From: Haemaphysalis longicornis
Taxonomy: Eukaryota; Arthropoda; Arachnida; Ixodida; Ixodidae
Direction: 5' to 3'
Assembly: GCA_013339765.2 (NCBI GenBank)
Contig: JABSTR010000959.1
Location: 62,001-126,000 of the forward strand
Length of the DNA stretch: 64,000 bases
This document shows positions 47,470 to 56,049 of the stretch, in pieces. Made by a program: the position numbers and the translations under genes. Position 1 is the stretch's first letter. Each line of letters opens with the position of its first letter. The notes beneath the pieces were generated by a model that saw only the letters and a list, made by a program, of their open reading frames with translations, searched no databases and was not told where the DNA came from.

Positions 47470-48723
47470 TGTGTGTTCGTGTGTGTTCATGTGTCGTCTT
47501 TCGGGGCTGTTACTCTTGGATTGGGCTTTTTGGGCCTTTCTGTAGGCTTGGAAGTCGGTGGCCGCTCCTTGCGCTGCGTTGCAGGCAGGAACGGCCCGAC
47601 ATCCATCTCGTCGTCGGATGTCCGAGGGGTGCCCGACGGACCGGGCCCCCCCGGACTTGGCCCCCCTTCAGGAGCCCTTCGTTTGAGCCGCCACCGTCGG
47701 GGGTGCCAGAGGTGGCACGGGCGGTGCGGTGGCGGTGGGAGCCGGTGCGGGGCCCGTGGTGTCCATCACCTCGGTACCCTCCAACGCACTGGAGGACGGG
47801 GAGACAGAGGCGGGAGCGGCACCGGTCCCGACAGGAGTGGTTTGCACCACAACCGCTGCTGCCTCAGCAAGCGGCGTGGTGCCGGGTTGGGCTGCGTGAG
47901 GCAACCCAGCGGGGGGCGGGGGCGGGACCAGGTCAGACTCGCTGAACTGGGTCCCTGTGGACACCAGACGCCGCTCCGCCCCCGGCGAGCTGCGTCGGCA
48001 TACCTCCCCAGAGGGAAAGAGGCGAACCTCTTTCTCGCCTCTGGAAAGGTGATGTTCTCGGTTACCTTAATGTTTATGATCTTTTTTCGAGTTGGAACTT
48101 TTCACACTTGCGGGAGTACGCTGCATGCGGCCCGCCGCAGTTCACACAAGACAGGGTATTGGATGGACAATTATCGCTTGGATGATCATTCGCTGCGCAT
48201 TTCGCACACGTCGTTCGGCCACGGCATGAGTTCGTACCGTGCCCGAACCGCTGGCACTTAAAACAGCGCCGCGGGTTCGGGATGTAGGGACGTATTGAGC
48301 CACCGGATGAAACCTGCATTTATGTGTTGTGGGAGAACTGCGCGGTCAAAGGTCAAGATAATGTGCTTGGTGGGAATCTCCTTGTCGTCTCTGCGGATTG
48401 TGATGCGTCTCACGGCAGTGACGCCCTGATGCCTTCAAGCCGGCAAGGAGATCCGCATCCGTTTCGTTCAAGAGGTCTGTCTCGGATATCACACCCTGCG
48501 AGCTGTTGAGGCTCCGATGGGGTGTGACCCGGATGTCTAGATCAGTCAGTCTAGTCTGAGCTAGAAGCTTTGTGGACTGCTGCTTGTCATGTACCTCGAT
48601 GAGGAGTTCACCAGTTCTTTGTTTTTTGGCCTGATATGATTTTCCTATTATGGCTTCAAGATACTTGGCGATCAAGAAGACTGACTGAGATGCAAGAGGG
48701 GGGGTGTTGGATTCAGGGACTCC
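47470..48723 (-). pseudogene. Inner LINE ORF1 (RNA-binding protein with three CCHC knuckles)
   Basis: Nucleic-acid-binding protein that coats LINE RNA. The start is at about 48723 (MESLNPTPPLL), then a frame change into IAKYLEAIIGKSYQAKKQRT and GELLIEVHDKQQSTKLL, an RRM-like fold region seen in I-type ORF1. After another indel the frame 48319-48074 has CFKCQRFGHGTNSC, CAKCAANDHPSDNC and CVNCGGPHAAYSRKC, three consecutive zinc knuckles. A Pro/Ala-rich C-terminal region follows (47964-47668, VPPPPPAGLPHAA). Four frame breaks in all. Confidence 0.82.
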
Positions 48724-49135
48724 ATGACAAGAAATCTAGAGTAATGATCTGGTTCAGGAAATGTCAAAGATGGCAATGGGGGAAACGATACTTCGGTGCG
48801 GCCCCTTTAGGGGGCCGATCACGGTTGGGGGGGGTTTTAGACAATACCATAAAGCATAGTATAAAAGCAGGGAGACGGGGGTACTTTCTCCTTTGACCTT
48901 ACCCTGGTAGCCAAAGAGGTCCCGGAGCTCCCTGCCTGGTGAACAGACAGGGAGCCCATCCGCCGGAGCTTGACCCTGGGCTCCGACGGCCCACCGTTCG
49001 TGGTTTCTAACCCTCCACCTATAAACACATCGCCACCCGGTTGGATCCAGCTTATGTTGGGCTCGGGGTTCCGCGTTTTTGGTATCGCCAGTACCGTCAC
49101 CAAGATTGCTCAAGGTGCCGGCGGGGGTTTAACGA

Positions 49136-49148
49136 TTAGTTTGCGAAG
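49136..49148. repeat. 13-bp TSD of the inner LINE, right
   Basis: GGTTTAACGATTA, identical to 43533-43545. Confidence 0.9.
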
Positions 49149-49581
49149 GCCAAGGGGGAGGGATGTCCGCTCTGTCTTCAGTGGTAGGGGTAGAGCGATG
49201 CGGAGATCGTCAAGGACCTGCCTGCCAGTAGTTGTCATTGAGAAGTCGCCCTGATTGACTGTGTGTACTGAGCCCTATGAGCTCAGTGATGTATTGTGCT
49301 CCCCGAGCTGTGTTAAACGTTCGGTGGACGTTTTGGGGAGTAATAACAAATGCAATAACGCCATTGCCCTTAACAAACTTAAATCCACGTGTGAACAAAA
49401 TCAGCCGCATGATCGGTCGAGAATCAGGCAAATACGGGGCCATCCAGGAATGCGAGACGCTCCGCCTAGTGCAGGCCTCCGTCATCAGCCGCATAACATA
49501 TGCAGTGCCTATCTCAAGGTACGACAAAACGATCTTAACAAACTTGACAATATGATCAGGTCAGTTGTTAAGAGTGCGTGA
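49149..49581. pseudogene. Outer LINE segments B (minus) and C (plus, inverted)
   Basis: Up to about 49316 the minus strand encodes LGEHNTSLSS...TTTGRQVLDDLRIALPLPL, the post-thumb region. From about 49317 the plus strand encodes SNNKCNNAIALNKLKS, then GKYGAIQECETLRLVQASVI and ITYAVPISRYDKT...NKLDNMIRSVVKSA, which belong just upstream of LGEHNT in the intact protein. The two strands meet head to head at about 49300-49317. Confidence 0.7.
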
Positions 49582-50232
49582 TGAACGAGAAAGTTTTCAG
49601 AGACAACTGGCGAGAGCCGGCCACACGTTTCCCACGGTGCCTGGACTGCACGAGATTCTGACACAGGCAGAATGCACGAAGGCACGCACATGAACGAGAC
49701 GGCGCATGCAAAATTGTGACTGCGTGCTCACCAGACCTCTCCCAGGTAATGGCCACGAATACGGAAACGCATCGAAGGTCAGTGCATTTCTGGCGAGATA
49801 ACGAACACATGTTGCTCTGCTACATCACCCACGAGCTACATCGCCCATGCGCAGGTCATTCCAGCAACGAGCGACGGGACGCGCAACGTACGTACGCAGC
49901 GTGCACGAGCCAGAAGGCACCACGTTCCTGGCACCCGCTATTCCGGTACAGACGTACACGAACGGAACGCTGAGAGCACGGAACATAACTGAGCCAGTAC
50001 GTACATTTTTCGCTGGTGCTGTGCCGGCGCCGGTCCACGCAACCAAAGACATCACACCGGATTGGTGGATTGGTCGATATGGCCACGACAAGCGAACAAG
50101 ACGCACGGCGGCCGAAATGCACCATACGTGGCGAACAACCTCACACCAATTATAGGGGAGTTTCCTAGATAAAACGAAACGCACAGCGCACGAAACGCAC
50201 CAGAGGCGACGAACGACATCCAACCTGAACCA
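49582..50232. other. Right interior of the GAGTAC element: SAP-frame continuation and ACGAAC-rich DNA
   Basis: 49578-49692 continues the SAP-like frame (RESFQRQLARAGHTFPTVPG, then LHEILTQAECTKART and stop). From about 49800 the plus strand becomes rich in ACGAAC/GCACGA-type words and poor in T. No further domain was recognised. Confidence 0.4.
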
Positions 50233-51015
50233 GTGGAGCTGACCACGGCGAACGAACTGCACAGCACACGGAACACCACCAAGCCAGCACACACGAAGGA
50301 AACTACTATTCGCGACATCATCCGCTCCCACTGCTGCTATCCGGACTTGGCCAGCGAATGCTACAACCGCAGAAATCACCTGGCCACAAGCAACAATAGA
50401 CCCAGCGCACGCAGTTCAACCCTACCGGAACGTACGAGCTCTCCACCCCCGCTGCTCCAGCCCGATGTCCACCGGACGAACGACATAACACTCATGCAGG
50501 TAGGTCCGTCAACGAGCAACGACACGCCCAGCGCATGCGGCATGTCCGAGCTAGAACGAACAAGATCCCCGGCACCCACGCTCCGACCGAGACTCACACG
50601 ACAAACACCATTTCGTACAAGAGGACGCAACCGCGAGCAAGCAGACTCGGGGCGAACGGAGCCTGCTTGTATGGGAGAGATAGCGATTATAGCATTCTCG
50701 AAACAACGGGCAAAAGACGAGGGCTTGAGCGACGATGCGAACACGGCAAGAACGGAAACAAATGAACCCGATCCAGACGAAGGCATCGAATGCCTTAACG
50801 ATGAAGTCACGCTTGCGAAGCCAAGGAATGTGGGGTCGAACGGACGGCATGAACCACGCCTGCTTCCCCACCCCAACGGTTTCACTTCCGAAACAACCAC
50901 TGCGCCTGGGAGCACGGTGCCCAACGACCTTCACCGATCAGCCATGCCACCCTACGAAAACGCCACGTTACCGCACACTAAACGAAAAGCCAAACGGCTC
51001 CCGCACCATACGTAA
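50233..51015 (+). CDS. 260-codon open frame, unknown, Thr/Arg/Pro-rich, in T-poor DNA
   Basis: The frame opens at 50233 and runs 260 codons within the GAGTAC element, on the same strand as the SAP-like frame. It is rich in Thr, Arg, Pro, Asn and Ser, with an acidic patch (TETNEPDPDEGIECLNDEV, about residues 175-195) and a basic C-terminus (HTKRKAKRLPHH). No membrane segment or known domain is seen. The T-poor plus strand lowers stop-codon frequency, so length alone is weak evidence. It could be a second protein of the element, or chance. Confidence 0.28.
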   Translation: MELTTANELHSTRNTTKPAHTKETTIRDIIRSHCCYPDLASECYNRRNHLATSNNRPSARSSTLPERTSSPPPLLQPDVHRTNDITLMQVGPSTSNDTPSACGMSELERTRSPAPTLRPRLTRQTPFRTRGRNREQADSGRTEPACMGEIAIIAFSKQRAKDEGLSDDANTARTETNEPDPDEGIECLNDEVTLAKPRNVGSNGRHEPRLLPHPNGFTSETTTAPGSTVPNDLHRSAMPPYENATLPHTKRKAKRLPHHT

Positions 51016-51830
51016 CGCACACGACAATTCAAGCAACGTCCTCAACGAGCCGAACTATGCCATCCGTACACAACGCAGCTCGCCACCGGACAAACCGGAC
51101 GTCTACGCCCCCACATGCATCAAGCACCCGACGAGCTACACGAACACAATCGCCGACGGAAGCGGCGCGGCTAACGCAACGCCGTAAACACTGTCAAGTT
51201 CAGGTCTGACGAAGGCAATCCCACGGCACACACACAATAAAATCAAGCAGATTTGAAATTCACCGAAACTCAATGAGACGAACACCCTCTTAACGAAGTT
51301 TTTAGTATCCAGAACAATAAAAAACAAACGCCAGCATCGAGCATCTGTGAATAAGCGGACAGTGATCTGGATACGAACGGACGTCAATCTTCCCGAACGT
51401 TTGATTGTGCATGCGGGCAGGCACAATTCAGATTCGGAGCACGATTACGAGAGTATCCGCGCGCCCGGAAACGAAAACTGATGACTAAAGCTGCCACCGG
51501 AAGACACGCACAAAACCGCAGTTTACGGCCACGGCAGCACCGACAAGTCCCGAGCTCTCCTGAGCCCGACCCGGCCTAGACTTCGTTGTTTTATTCCTGA
51601 AACAAGAGGAGACGCCAGACGCACCGCGAGTGCTTACGTTCCGTTTCGCTCTTTCACATGTACGTGTCTTCGCGCAGTAAGTCGCCGTACGACAGTGCAC
51701 CCCGTCAGACGTTTCCTTCCTCTGTCCTGATATATATGTAACCTGTGTTTTTCTAATCAATTAAACATTTTATTTTTTTCTATTTATTCTTCCATTCGAG
51801 ATACGACCTAGCTAAAAGTGCAGATAAGTT
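51016..51830. other. Right interior of the GAGTAC element, non-coding
   Basis: Contains AATAAA strings near 51235 and 51316 and the second copy of the 55-bp direct repeat (51761-51815). No gene is supported. Confidence 0.4.
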
Positions 51831-51834
51831 GATT

Positions 51835-52213
51835 ATTCGTGAGTAATACAAATTGCATACTCATGCGTACAGATTGAGTACTCATGAGTGCAGAATGAGT
51901 AGTACTCGTGAGTGTAGAATGAGTAGTACTCATGAGTACAGAAGATTGAGTACAGATTGAGTACTCACGAGTACAGATTGAGTACTCATGAGTACAGATT
52001 GAGTACTCATGAGTACATATTCAGTACTCATGAGTACAGATTGAGTACGAATACTCGTGAGGACAAATGAGTTTGAGTACAAGTGAGTATGATTACAAAT
52101 GAGTATTTGATGAGTGAGTAGGAGTGATTTTGTGAACAGACGACCTTTTTGAGTCTGAGTTTGATTGAGTACAGCTTGAATGAAAAAAATTGTGATTGAG
52201 TTTGAGTGAGTTC
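51835..52213. repeat. Right GAGTAC/ACTCATGAGT array
   Basis: Repeats of 'gagtactcatgagtacagatt' type (about 20-21 bp, at 51955-52060) grade into looser GAGTTTGAGTACAAGTGAG units. The outer part resembles, in inverted orientation, the outermost part of the left array (both with GAGTTT-GAGTACAAATGAGTA). Confidence 0.85.
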
Positions 52214-52225
52214 TTTCTGTTTTGC

Positions 52226-52590
52226 CGACGTATGCCCCAAGAGCAGCGGAAAGACCATACTTTGAGGTCTTGCTACCGAAAAGTTGGGAGAGAGTCTTGT
52301 TCCGCACGAGGTCACCGCTACACTTTCCTCGAAAGTGAGGCCCTCTTATATAGAGTGTGCCAATTTGCGACTGGGAAGACGTTGAAGCAGATGGTAGTGC
52401 CGAAAATGTTCTGGGAGTTCATCATCCGAGCCGCACATGAGAACGTCCAACCTCGACATGCGGGCATTCGCAAGACTGCTCAGCGAATTGTAGAGGAATT
52501 CTAATGGCCGGATCTGCAAAATGATGTTAAGCGACTTATGCGCAAATGCCACATCTGCAGCCAGAGAACGACCCACAAGTAGCCCCTGCA
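52226..52590 (+). pseudogene. Gypsy integrase zinc-binding domain fragment
   Basis: The plus frame 52196-52504 has FLESEALLYRVCQF, VVPKMFWEFIIRAAHENVQP and RHAGIRKTAQRIVEEF. After a stop in place of the usual Tyr/Phe it continues WPDLQNDVKRLMRKCHICSQ. These are the H...HxG and CxxC parts of the integrase N-terminal HHCC zinc finger of Gypsy elements. The catalytic D,D-35-E core that should follow is missing. It lies between the GAGTAC element and the 3' LTR and is the only pol remnant. Confidence 0.78.
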
Positions 52591-52794
52591 TACACGCTCA
52601 ACGACATGGTCTAATGCCTACTGACTTTGATAGTTTGATAACAAATTTTTCGTCCGCTTGCTTACTCTGTGCGTGTGAAACAGCACTAACAAGCCATCGT
52701 GTAACTGACTATTTCTGACTGCATACTATGCGTGAGTGTGCTGTGGCCGTGATCCGGGCCGTGACTAGTAGAATAGTTGTTGGCTCTCCTAAAA

Positions 52795-52817
52795 ACTTTC
52801 TTAAGGTGGGGGTGATC
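52795..52817 (+). promoter_or_regulatory. Probable polypurine tract
   Basis: AAGGTGGGGGTGATC lies directly before the 3' LTR, where plus-strand DNA synthesis is primed in LTR elements. It is not purely purine. Confidence 0.5.
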
Positions 52818-53389
52818 TGTTGAATGGCCACTAGAGTGATTGGCCGCGAAAGTGAGCCAGCAGAACGACAGCGACGATGACGAGGCAGAGGAGCCGCGCG
52901 TAAGCGATCGCGGAAGCTGGTACGCGAACGGCTGGAAGCCAAGCGGCGGAACAGGGTGAGGTTGCGTGGGAACTACCCTGTGGGACGCTTGGTCCACGGG
53001 CCACCTGGAGCACAACCGTCGCTGCCCTCTGCCAAGGCTCGAGAGCGCGTCTGGGCGCCGTCATCGTGGCGCTGGTGTGCCGACTGCTGACGTTCCGGTC
53101 AGGCTGTTGGGCGCTGCCGTTCCTGCTGTTGGAGCCATTAGAAATGCATCGCGACTGAGCGTGAGGTAACTTGCCTATTGGGCATTGCTCTCGGACCTTC
53201 CCAACTACGAGAATATTTTGTGTACCTTCTAACTACGGGCTGCGCGTTCGTGTGACCGAAGCCCGTCCTGTCTATAACATCCCAGCGTCTACCGTCCTGT
53301 GCTTGTCCTTAGTCCTCTTAAATATAGTCTTCAACGTGTTAATCAGTGTTCCTCTTTCTGCCTGCGTGGTCCTCGGCCCATTCATAACA
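52818..53389 (+). repeat. 3' LTR
   Basis: Starts TGTTGAATGGCC and ends CCCATTCATAACA. It is collinear with 39052-39628, with scattered substitutions and a few 1-3-base gaps. Confidence 0.9.
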
Positions 53390-53394
53390 GGCAC
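53390..53394. repeat. 5-bp target-site duplication (GGCAC), right
   Basis: Identical to 39047-39051. Confidence 0.8.
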
Positions 53395-53639
53395 AATGCC
53401 TGGATGAACCTCTCCTGAACTTTATTTTACGAAACGAATGCAAATCAATCGCCTTTTTCCGGCGGGGCGCTACATGAATGCTCCATTTTTAGGCACTTGA
53501 CTTAAATGTCATATTGTCACGTGACAACGCAGACATAGGTTGTCAGAAAGAAGGTGTATCTACAAAAGACACCGTAGTCACCGGCAGAGAGGGAGGTTGA
53601 TGGTGCAAACCCAGTCCAGCCGAAACTCCAACTTCGCCT

Positions 53640-54466
53640 CCCTTCTCTTCTTTTCTGTCGGTCCTTCAACACCAGCGCATACCCAGATACAGAGAGCTTA
53701 GACGTAGCTGAATATGCGGTGTGACTAGCGTCAGTTCCTGGCGATGCTGACCAAGGTCTGCGACACAACTCTCTGGCCACATAAGCACCGTCCCAGTGCC
53801 TGTTATGACGGAGCAGCAGCGGTAGGCGGATTCTGTGTGTGGTACAGCTTGAGGTGGTTCTCGTGAATGAGCTGAGGCGCCGAGTGCAGAGACGACGTTG
53901 GAGGCGCCACTGGCACAATTTCGTAGGAGCGGGAGTGACGGCACGCTCGACGCGGTAAGAGCCAGTGAATGGGTACATAAGCTTCTCAGACAGTCCAACT
54001 CGACGAGAAGGAGTCTAAAACAGAACAAAGGAGGCAGGAGCAAAGTTTGCAGGCCGGTGGCGCTCGTGGTATCGGTACTTCTCGGATGCTTGTGATGCCA
54101 AAAGCCATTCTCGGGCAACCTGGCCCCTCAGGTAGGCGTGGGCGATGGCGTCACGAGCATACGCAGTAGTCGGCTGAGTCAAAGCAGGCAGCATAGTGTC
54201 GATAGGTAGGGTAGGCTCATGGCCAAAGAGAACGAAAAATGGGGAATATCCAGCAGTGTCGTGCCGGGATAAACTCTATGCAAATGTGACATAAGGTAAA
54301 GTAACTTCCCAATCCCGATGGTCGTTGGAGACGTACATTGCAAGCATGTCAGTGAGAGTTTTGTTGAGCCGCTCAGTAAGGCCATTTGTCTGATCGTTGT
54401 ACGCGGTTTTCAGCTTCTGCTTTGTTTCACTGGAGCGAAAAAGGTCTTCGACAACCTGTGATAAAA
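53640..54466 (-). pseudogene. Gypsy-2 integrase core end and C-terminal domain
   Basis: The minus strand resumes after the insertion with LSQVVEDLF and continues in the same frame with the conserved TNGLTERLNKTLTDML segment near 54380 (the catalytic Glu region). In the following frames come residues of the YNSSRH-type loop and, around 53970, GLSEKLMYPFTGSYRVERAV, the GPF/Y-type C-terminal module. Frames change at least three times. The end is near 53640. Confidence 0.7.
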
Positions 54467-54472
54467 AAATTA

Positions 54473-54710
54473 CACCGTCTTCCCGTAGGGGAACCCTGAG
54501 TAGTATGCGAAGCAGGCATGGGCATGGGGTCGATTCAAGTGCAATTCGTCGTTTCTGTGAGGTTGAGGTACGTAGCTACCGTTATATTTACCGTTTGGTT
54601 TCCATGGTAACTACCACACTTTTCACTTACCGGAACTACGAAATGTGAAATTGCGTTGACCCCATGGCTGTTGCGCATACTACTCAGGGTTCCCCTACGG
54701 GAAGATGGTG
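54473..54710. mobile_element. 238-bp MITE with long TIRs and TA target
   Basis: The left end CACCGTCTTCCCGTAGGGGA and the right end reverse complement CACCATCTTCCCGTAGGGGA match for about 40 bp with few differences. TA flanks both ends (54471-54472, 54711-54712). Size, TIRs and the TA target fit a non-autonomous Tc1/mariner-type element. No coding capacity. Confidence 0.82.
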
Positions 54711-54758
54711 TAATTTTATTGGAGGGGGGTGGGGGTGTTAGAGTGGAGAAGTATTAAA

Positions 54759-54776
54759 AAAGAGAGAGAGAGAGAC
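54759..54776. repeat. (GA)n microsatellite
   Basis: About eight GA units after an A run. Confidence 0.8.
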
Positions 54777-55056
54777 GTGGTACGTGTTATGAGTTTGTCT
54801 TTCTTTAGGCATTATCATCATCATGTTCAACGTAGGTGACGTCGAGCTGTGGTTGGAGTTCAGCTTTGATTATGACCGCCTTATGGTCTGTTAAATGTAA
54901 AGTCAAGGGCTGTTGTAGTGGATGAACACTGAAGTTGCTGACTATGAGGTCCATGCACGTTACCTGGATGGTTGTGGGCTGCGTGTAATTACGGCCCGCC
55001 AAGACTAGCCGACGCAAGCCGCTGCCGACGACGATGAAACGTCGAAGGCGCGTGAA

Positions 55057-55200
55057 GCGTGCTCGTCCCTCATGCCGGCCCAGGAAGACACCGGCAACAC
55101 TGTCGCTCCAGGAGCCCTTAAAGGGGAAGCGTGCTCGTCTCGTGCAGGCCCAGGAAGACACCGGCAACACTGCCGCTCCAGGAGCCATAGAAGGGACCAG
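55057..55200. repeat. 72-bp tandem duplication, two copies
   Basis: Copy 1 (55057-55128) and copy 2 (55129-about 55200) share GCGTGCTCGTC, then 'ggcccaggaagacaccggca' and 'gctccaggagcc', with few differences. The unit is a multiple of three, and the minus-strand frame stays open through both copies. Confidence 0.82.
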
Positions 55201-55302
55201 GCGTTCAGCAAGCCGAGCATGCGCAGTGGTGGTGTGGCAACAACAAAGACAACGACGAGGGAGGGACATAGACCCCGACCATGAGATGCTTCGCATCTAA
55301 AA

Positions 55303-56049
55303 GTACGGGACACGATCCGTGAGCCGCTGGCGAGCAGCACAGGTACGCACGATAACGTCGTGAAGCGAGAAATCGGCCACATCGGTAGCTCAGCTCGTGG
55401 GTAGTGCCCGCGTTATGGCGTAGCGCTTACCATAGTCTGGCTACTGCAATCCAGCGATTGTCGAATAAGGACAATGGAAAGGCGCGTAAAAGGTCCAAGC
55501 CAAGAGGATAAAATGGTTTGGTGGGAATATCTAAAGGTATCAACTGGCCGGCAAAACGTAACGGGAGCGCTTTTTGACGTTGTAAAATATGGCATGTCAT
55601 GACGTCGCGACGCATAGTCCAGTAGATCCCTGACCAGTAAAATAGCCGACGGATGCGGTCGTACGAGCGGGTGGCCCTAAGATGGCCAGCCAATGGTACG
55701 TCGTGAAGCTGGCGGAGGACATCCGTGTAAATGTCTTCGGGTGTTGCCAGAAGCAAGTCAGGTCCATCAGCCCGGATGTTGCGGCGGTATAGGACACCAT
55801 TCCGGAGTACGAAGGCGTGAAGGTTGATGATAGAACGGAACGTCTAATCGACGCGCTGCTGGTAACCGATGTCGTGGAAGTCGGACAGAAAAAAAACGCA
55901 ATAATACGGGTTGTACTCCTCAGTCTTATGTTGCTCAACGGGATAACGAGATAAACAGTGGAGTGTGCAGTTTACCATACTTGTAGGCAACTGAATAACC
56001 AAGCAATTGGAGGTTTACAGCCTAGCGACCAAGCCTGCCGCTGGGGTCT
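55303..56049 (-). pseudogene. Gypsy-2 RNase H C-terminus and integrase N-terminal half
   Basis: Starts with DPSGRLGR at about 56045, the RNase H/integrase connection. A decayed stretch comes next, then the frame 55756-55427. That frame has MLLATPEDIYTDVLRQLHD, LAGHLRATRSYDRIRRLFYW (the HHCC finger H residues) and MRRDVMTCHIL, with the finger's second cysteine lost to Gln. The core start follows (PLGLDLLRAFP, NRWIAVA, with Asp replaced in the first catalytic position as read). It ends in TDRVPYF at 55303, where the 831-bp element inserted. Confidence 0.72.

Larger units (their letters stand above)
43546..49135 (-). mobile_element. Inner I-type LINE, nearly full length
   Basis: 5.6-kb minus-strand insertion with perfect 13-bp TSDs. 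Order on the minus strand: about 400-bp 5' UTR, ORF1 with three CCHC knuckles (about 48723-47470), then ORF2 with APE endonuclease, RT and RNase H plus a C-terminal zinc motif (47442-43711). A short 3' UTR ends AAACTCTAAAC(ATC)n at 43546-43562. The architecture and wording fit the I superfamily (I/Loa/R1-like LINEs with RNase H). Coding lesions are single-base indels only, so the insertion is young or the indels are assembly errors. Confidence 0.88.
42592..49581 (-). mobile_element. Outer LINE: RNase H-bearing, 5'-inverted, split by the inner LINE
   Basis: Minus-strand segment A (42592-43545) is a 3' end with the zinc motif and most of RNase H. Segment B (49149-about 49316, minus) continues upstream with TTTGRQVLDDLRIALP and LPLGLRKLIVKPLPRNMHPD, the linker before RNase H. 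Segment C (about 49317-49581) has the next upstream part of the same ORF (KYGAIQECETLRLVQASVIS, DNMIRSVVKSA) on the plus strand. C is therefore inverted relative to A and B, the hallmark of twin-primed 5' inversion. A near-duplication, TGCGTGAggaggag (42549) versus TGCGTGAtgaacgag (49578), may be the TSD. Confidence 0.72.
40875..52213. mobile_element. Unclassified element bounded by GAGTAC-palindrome arrays (with nested LINEs)
   Basis: The element interrupts Gypsy internal sequence. The left edge starts GTACTCACTC (40875-40884). The right edge, reverse-complemented, starts GAACTCACTC (52213-52204), a 9/10 match consistent with short terminal inverted repeats. GTCGGC also occurs in inverted orientation just outside both ends (near 40869 and 52225), so the true termini may lie a little further out. 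Both ends carry hundreds of bases of ACTCATGAGT-type palindromes. Internal non-LINE DNA holds a SAP-like open frame, a 55-bp direct repeat (42097-42151, 51761-51815) and a T-poor region. No transposase catalytic motif was recognised and no target duplication was confirmed. Net of the nested LINEs it is about 4.3 kb. Confidence 0.5.
39052..53389 (+). mobile_element. Gypsy-type LTR retrotransposon carrying nested insertions
   Basis: Two direct LTRs bound the element: 577 and 572 bp, TGT...ACA termini, nearly identical. GGCAC lies at both outer edges. Inside, on the plus strand, are a primer-binding site, a gag with a SCAN-like capsid region and a zinc-knuckle relic, a scrap of integrase zinc-binding domain and a purine-rich tract. 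Protease, RT, RNase H and the integrase core are missing. The gag and integrase remnants are separated by the 11.3-kb composite element described below. Without its insertions the element would be about 3 kb, a non-autonomous derivative. Similar LTRs suggest a fairly recent insertion, yet it has already taken three later layers. Confidence 0.88.
54467..55297. mobile_element. 831-bp insertion in Gypsy-2 integrase, of mixed content
   Basis: TAAAA at 54462-54466 and 55298-55302 brackets the insertion. Removing it rejoins the integrase frame (VPYF then LSQVV). It contains a MITE at its left end, a GA-microsatellite, a minus-strand open frame with a LINE endonuclease-like piece (TCMDLIVSNFSVHPLQQPLT, LTDHKAVI) and a 72-bp tandem duplication. 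The right end carries the palindrome AGATGCGAAGCATCT. Superfamily unknown. Confidence 0.55.

Noticed and set aside
47311..48261. 316-codon plus-strand open frame
   Set aside because: Antisense shadow of the Pro/Ala-rich end and zinc knuckles of the inner LINE ORF1.
53520..53535. 3' LTR start of the second Gypsy (TGTCACG)
   Set aside because: No second copy of such an LTR is present in the window, so the boundary cannot be confirmed. It is mentioned only as a possibility.
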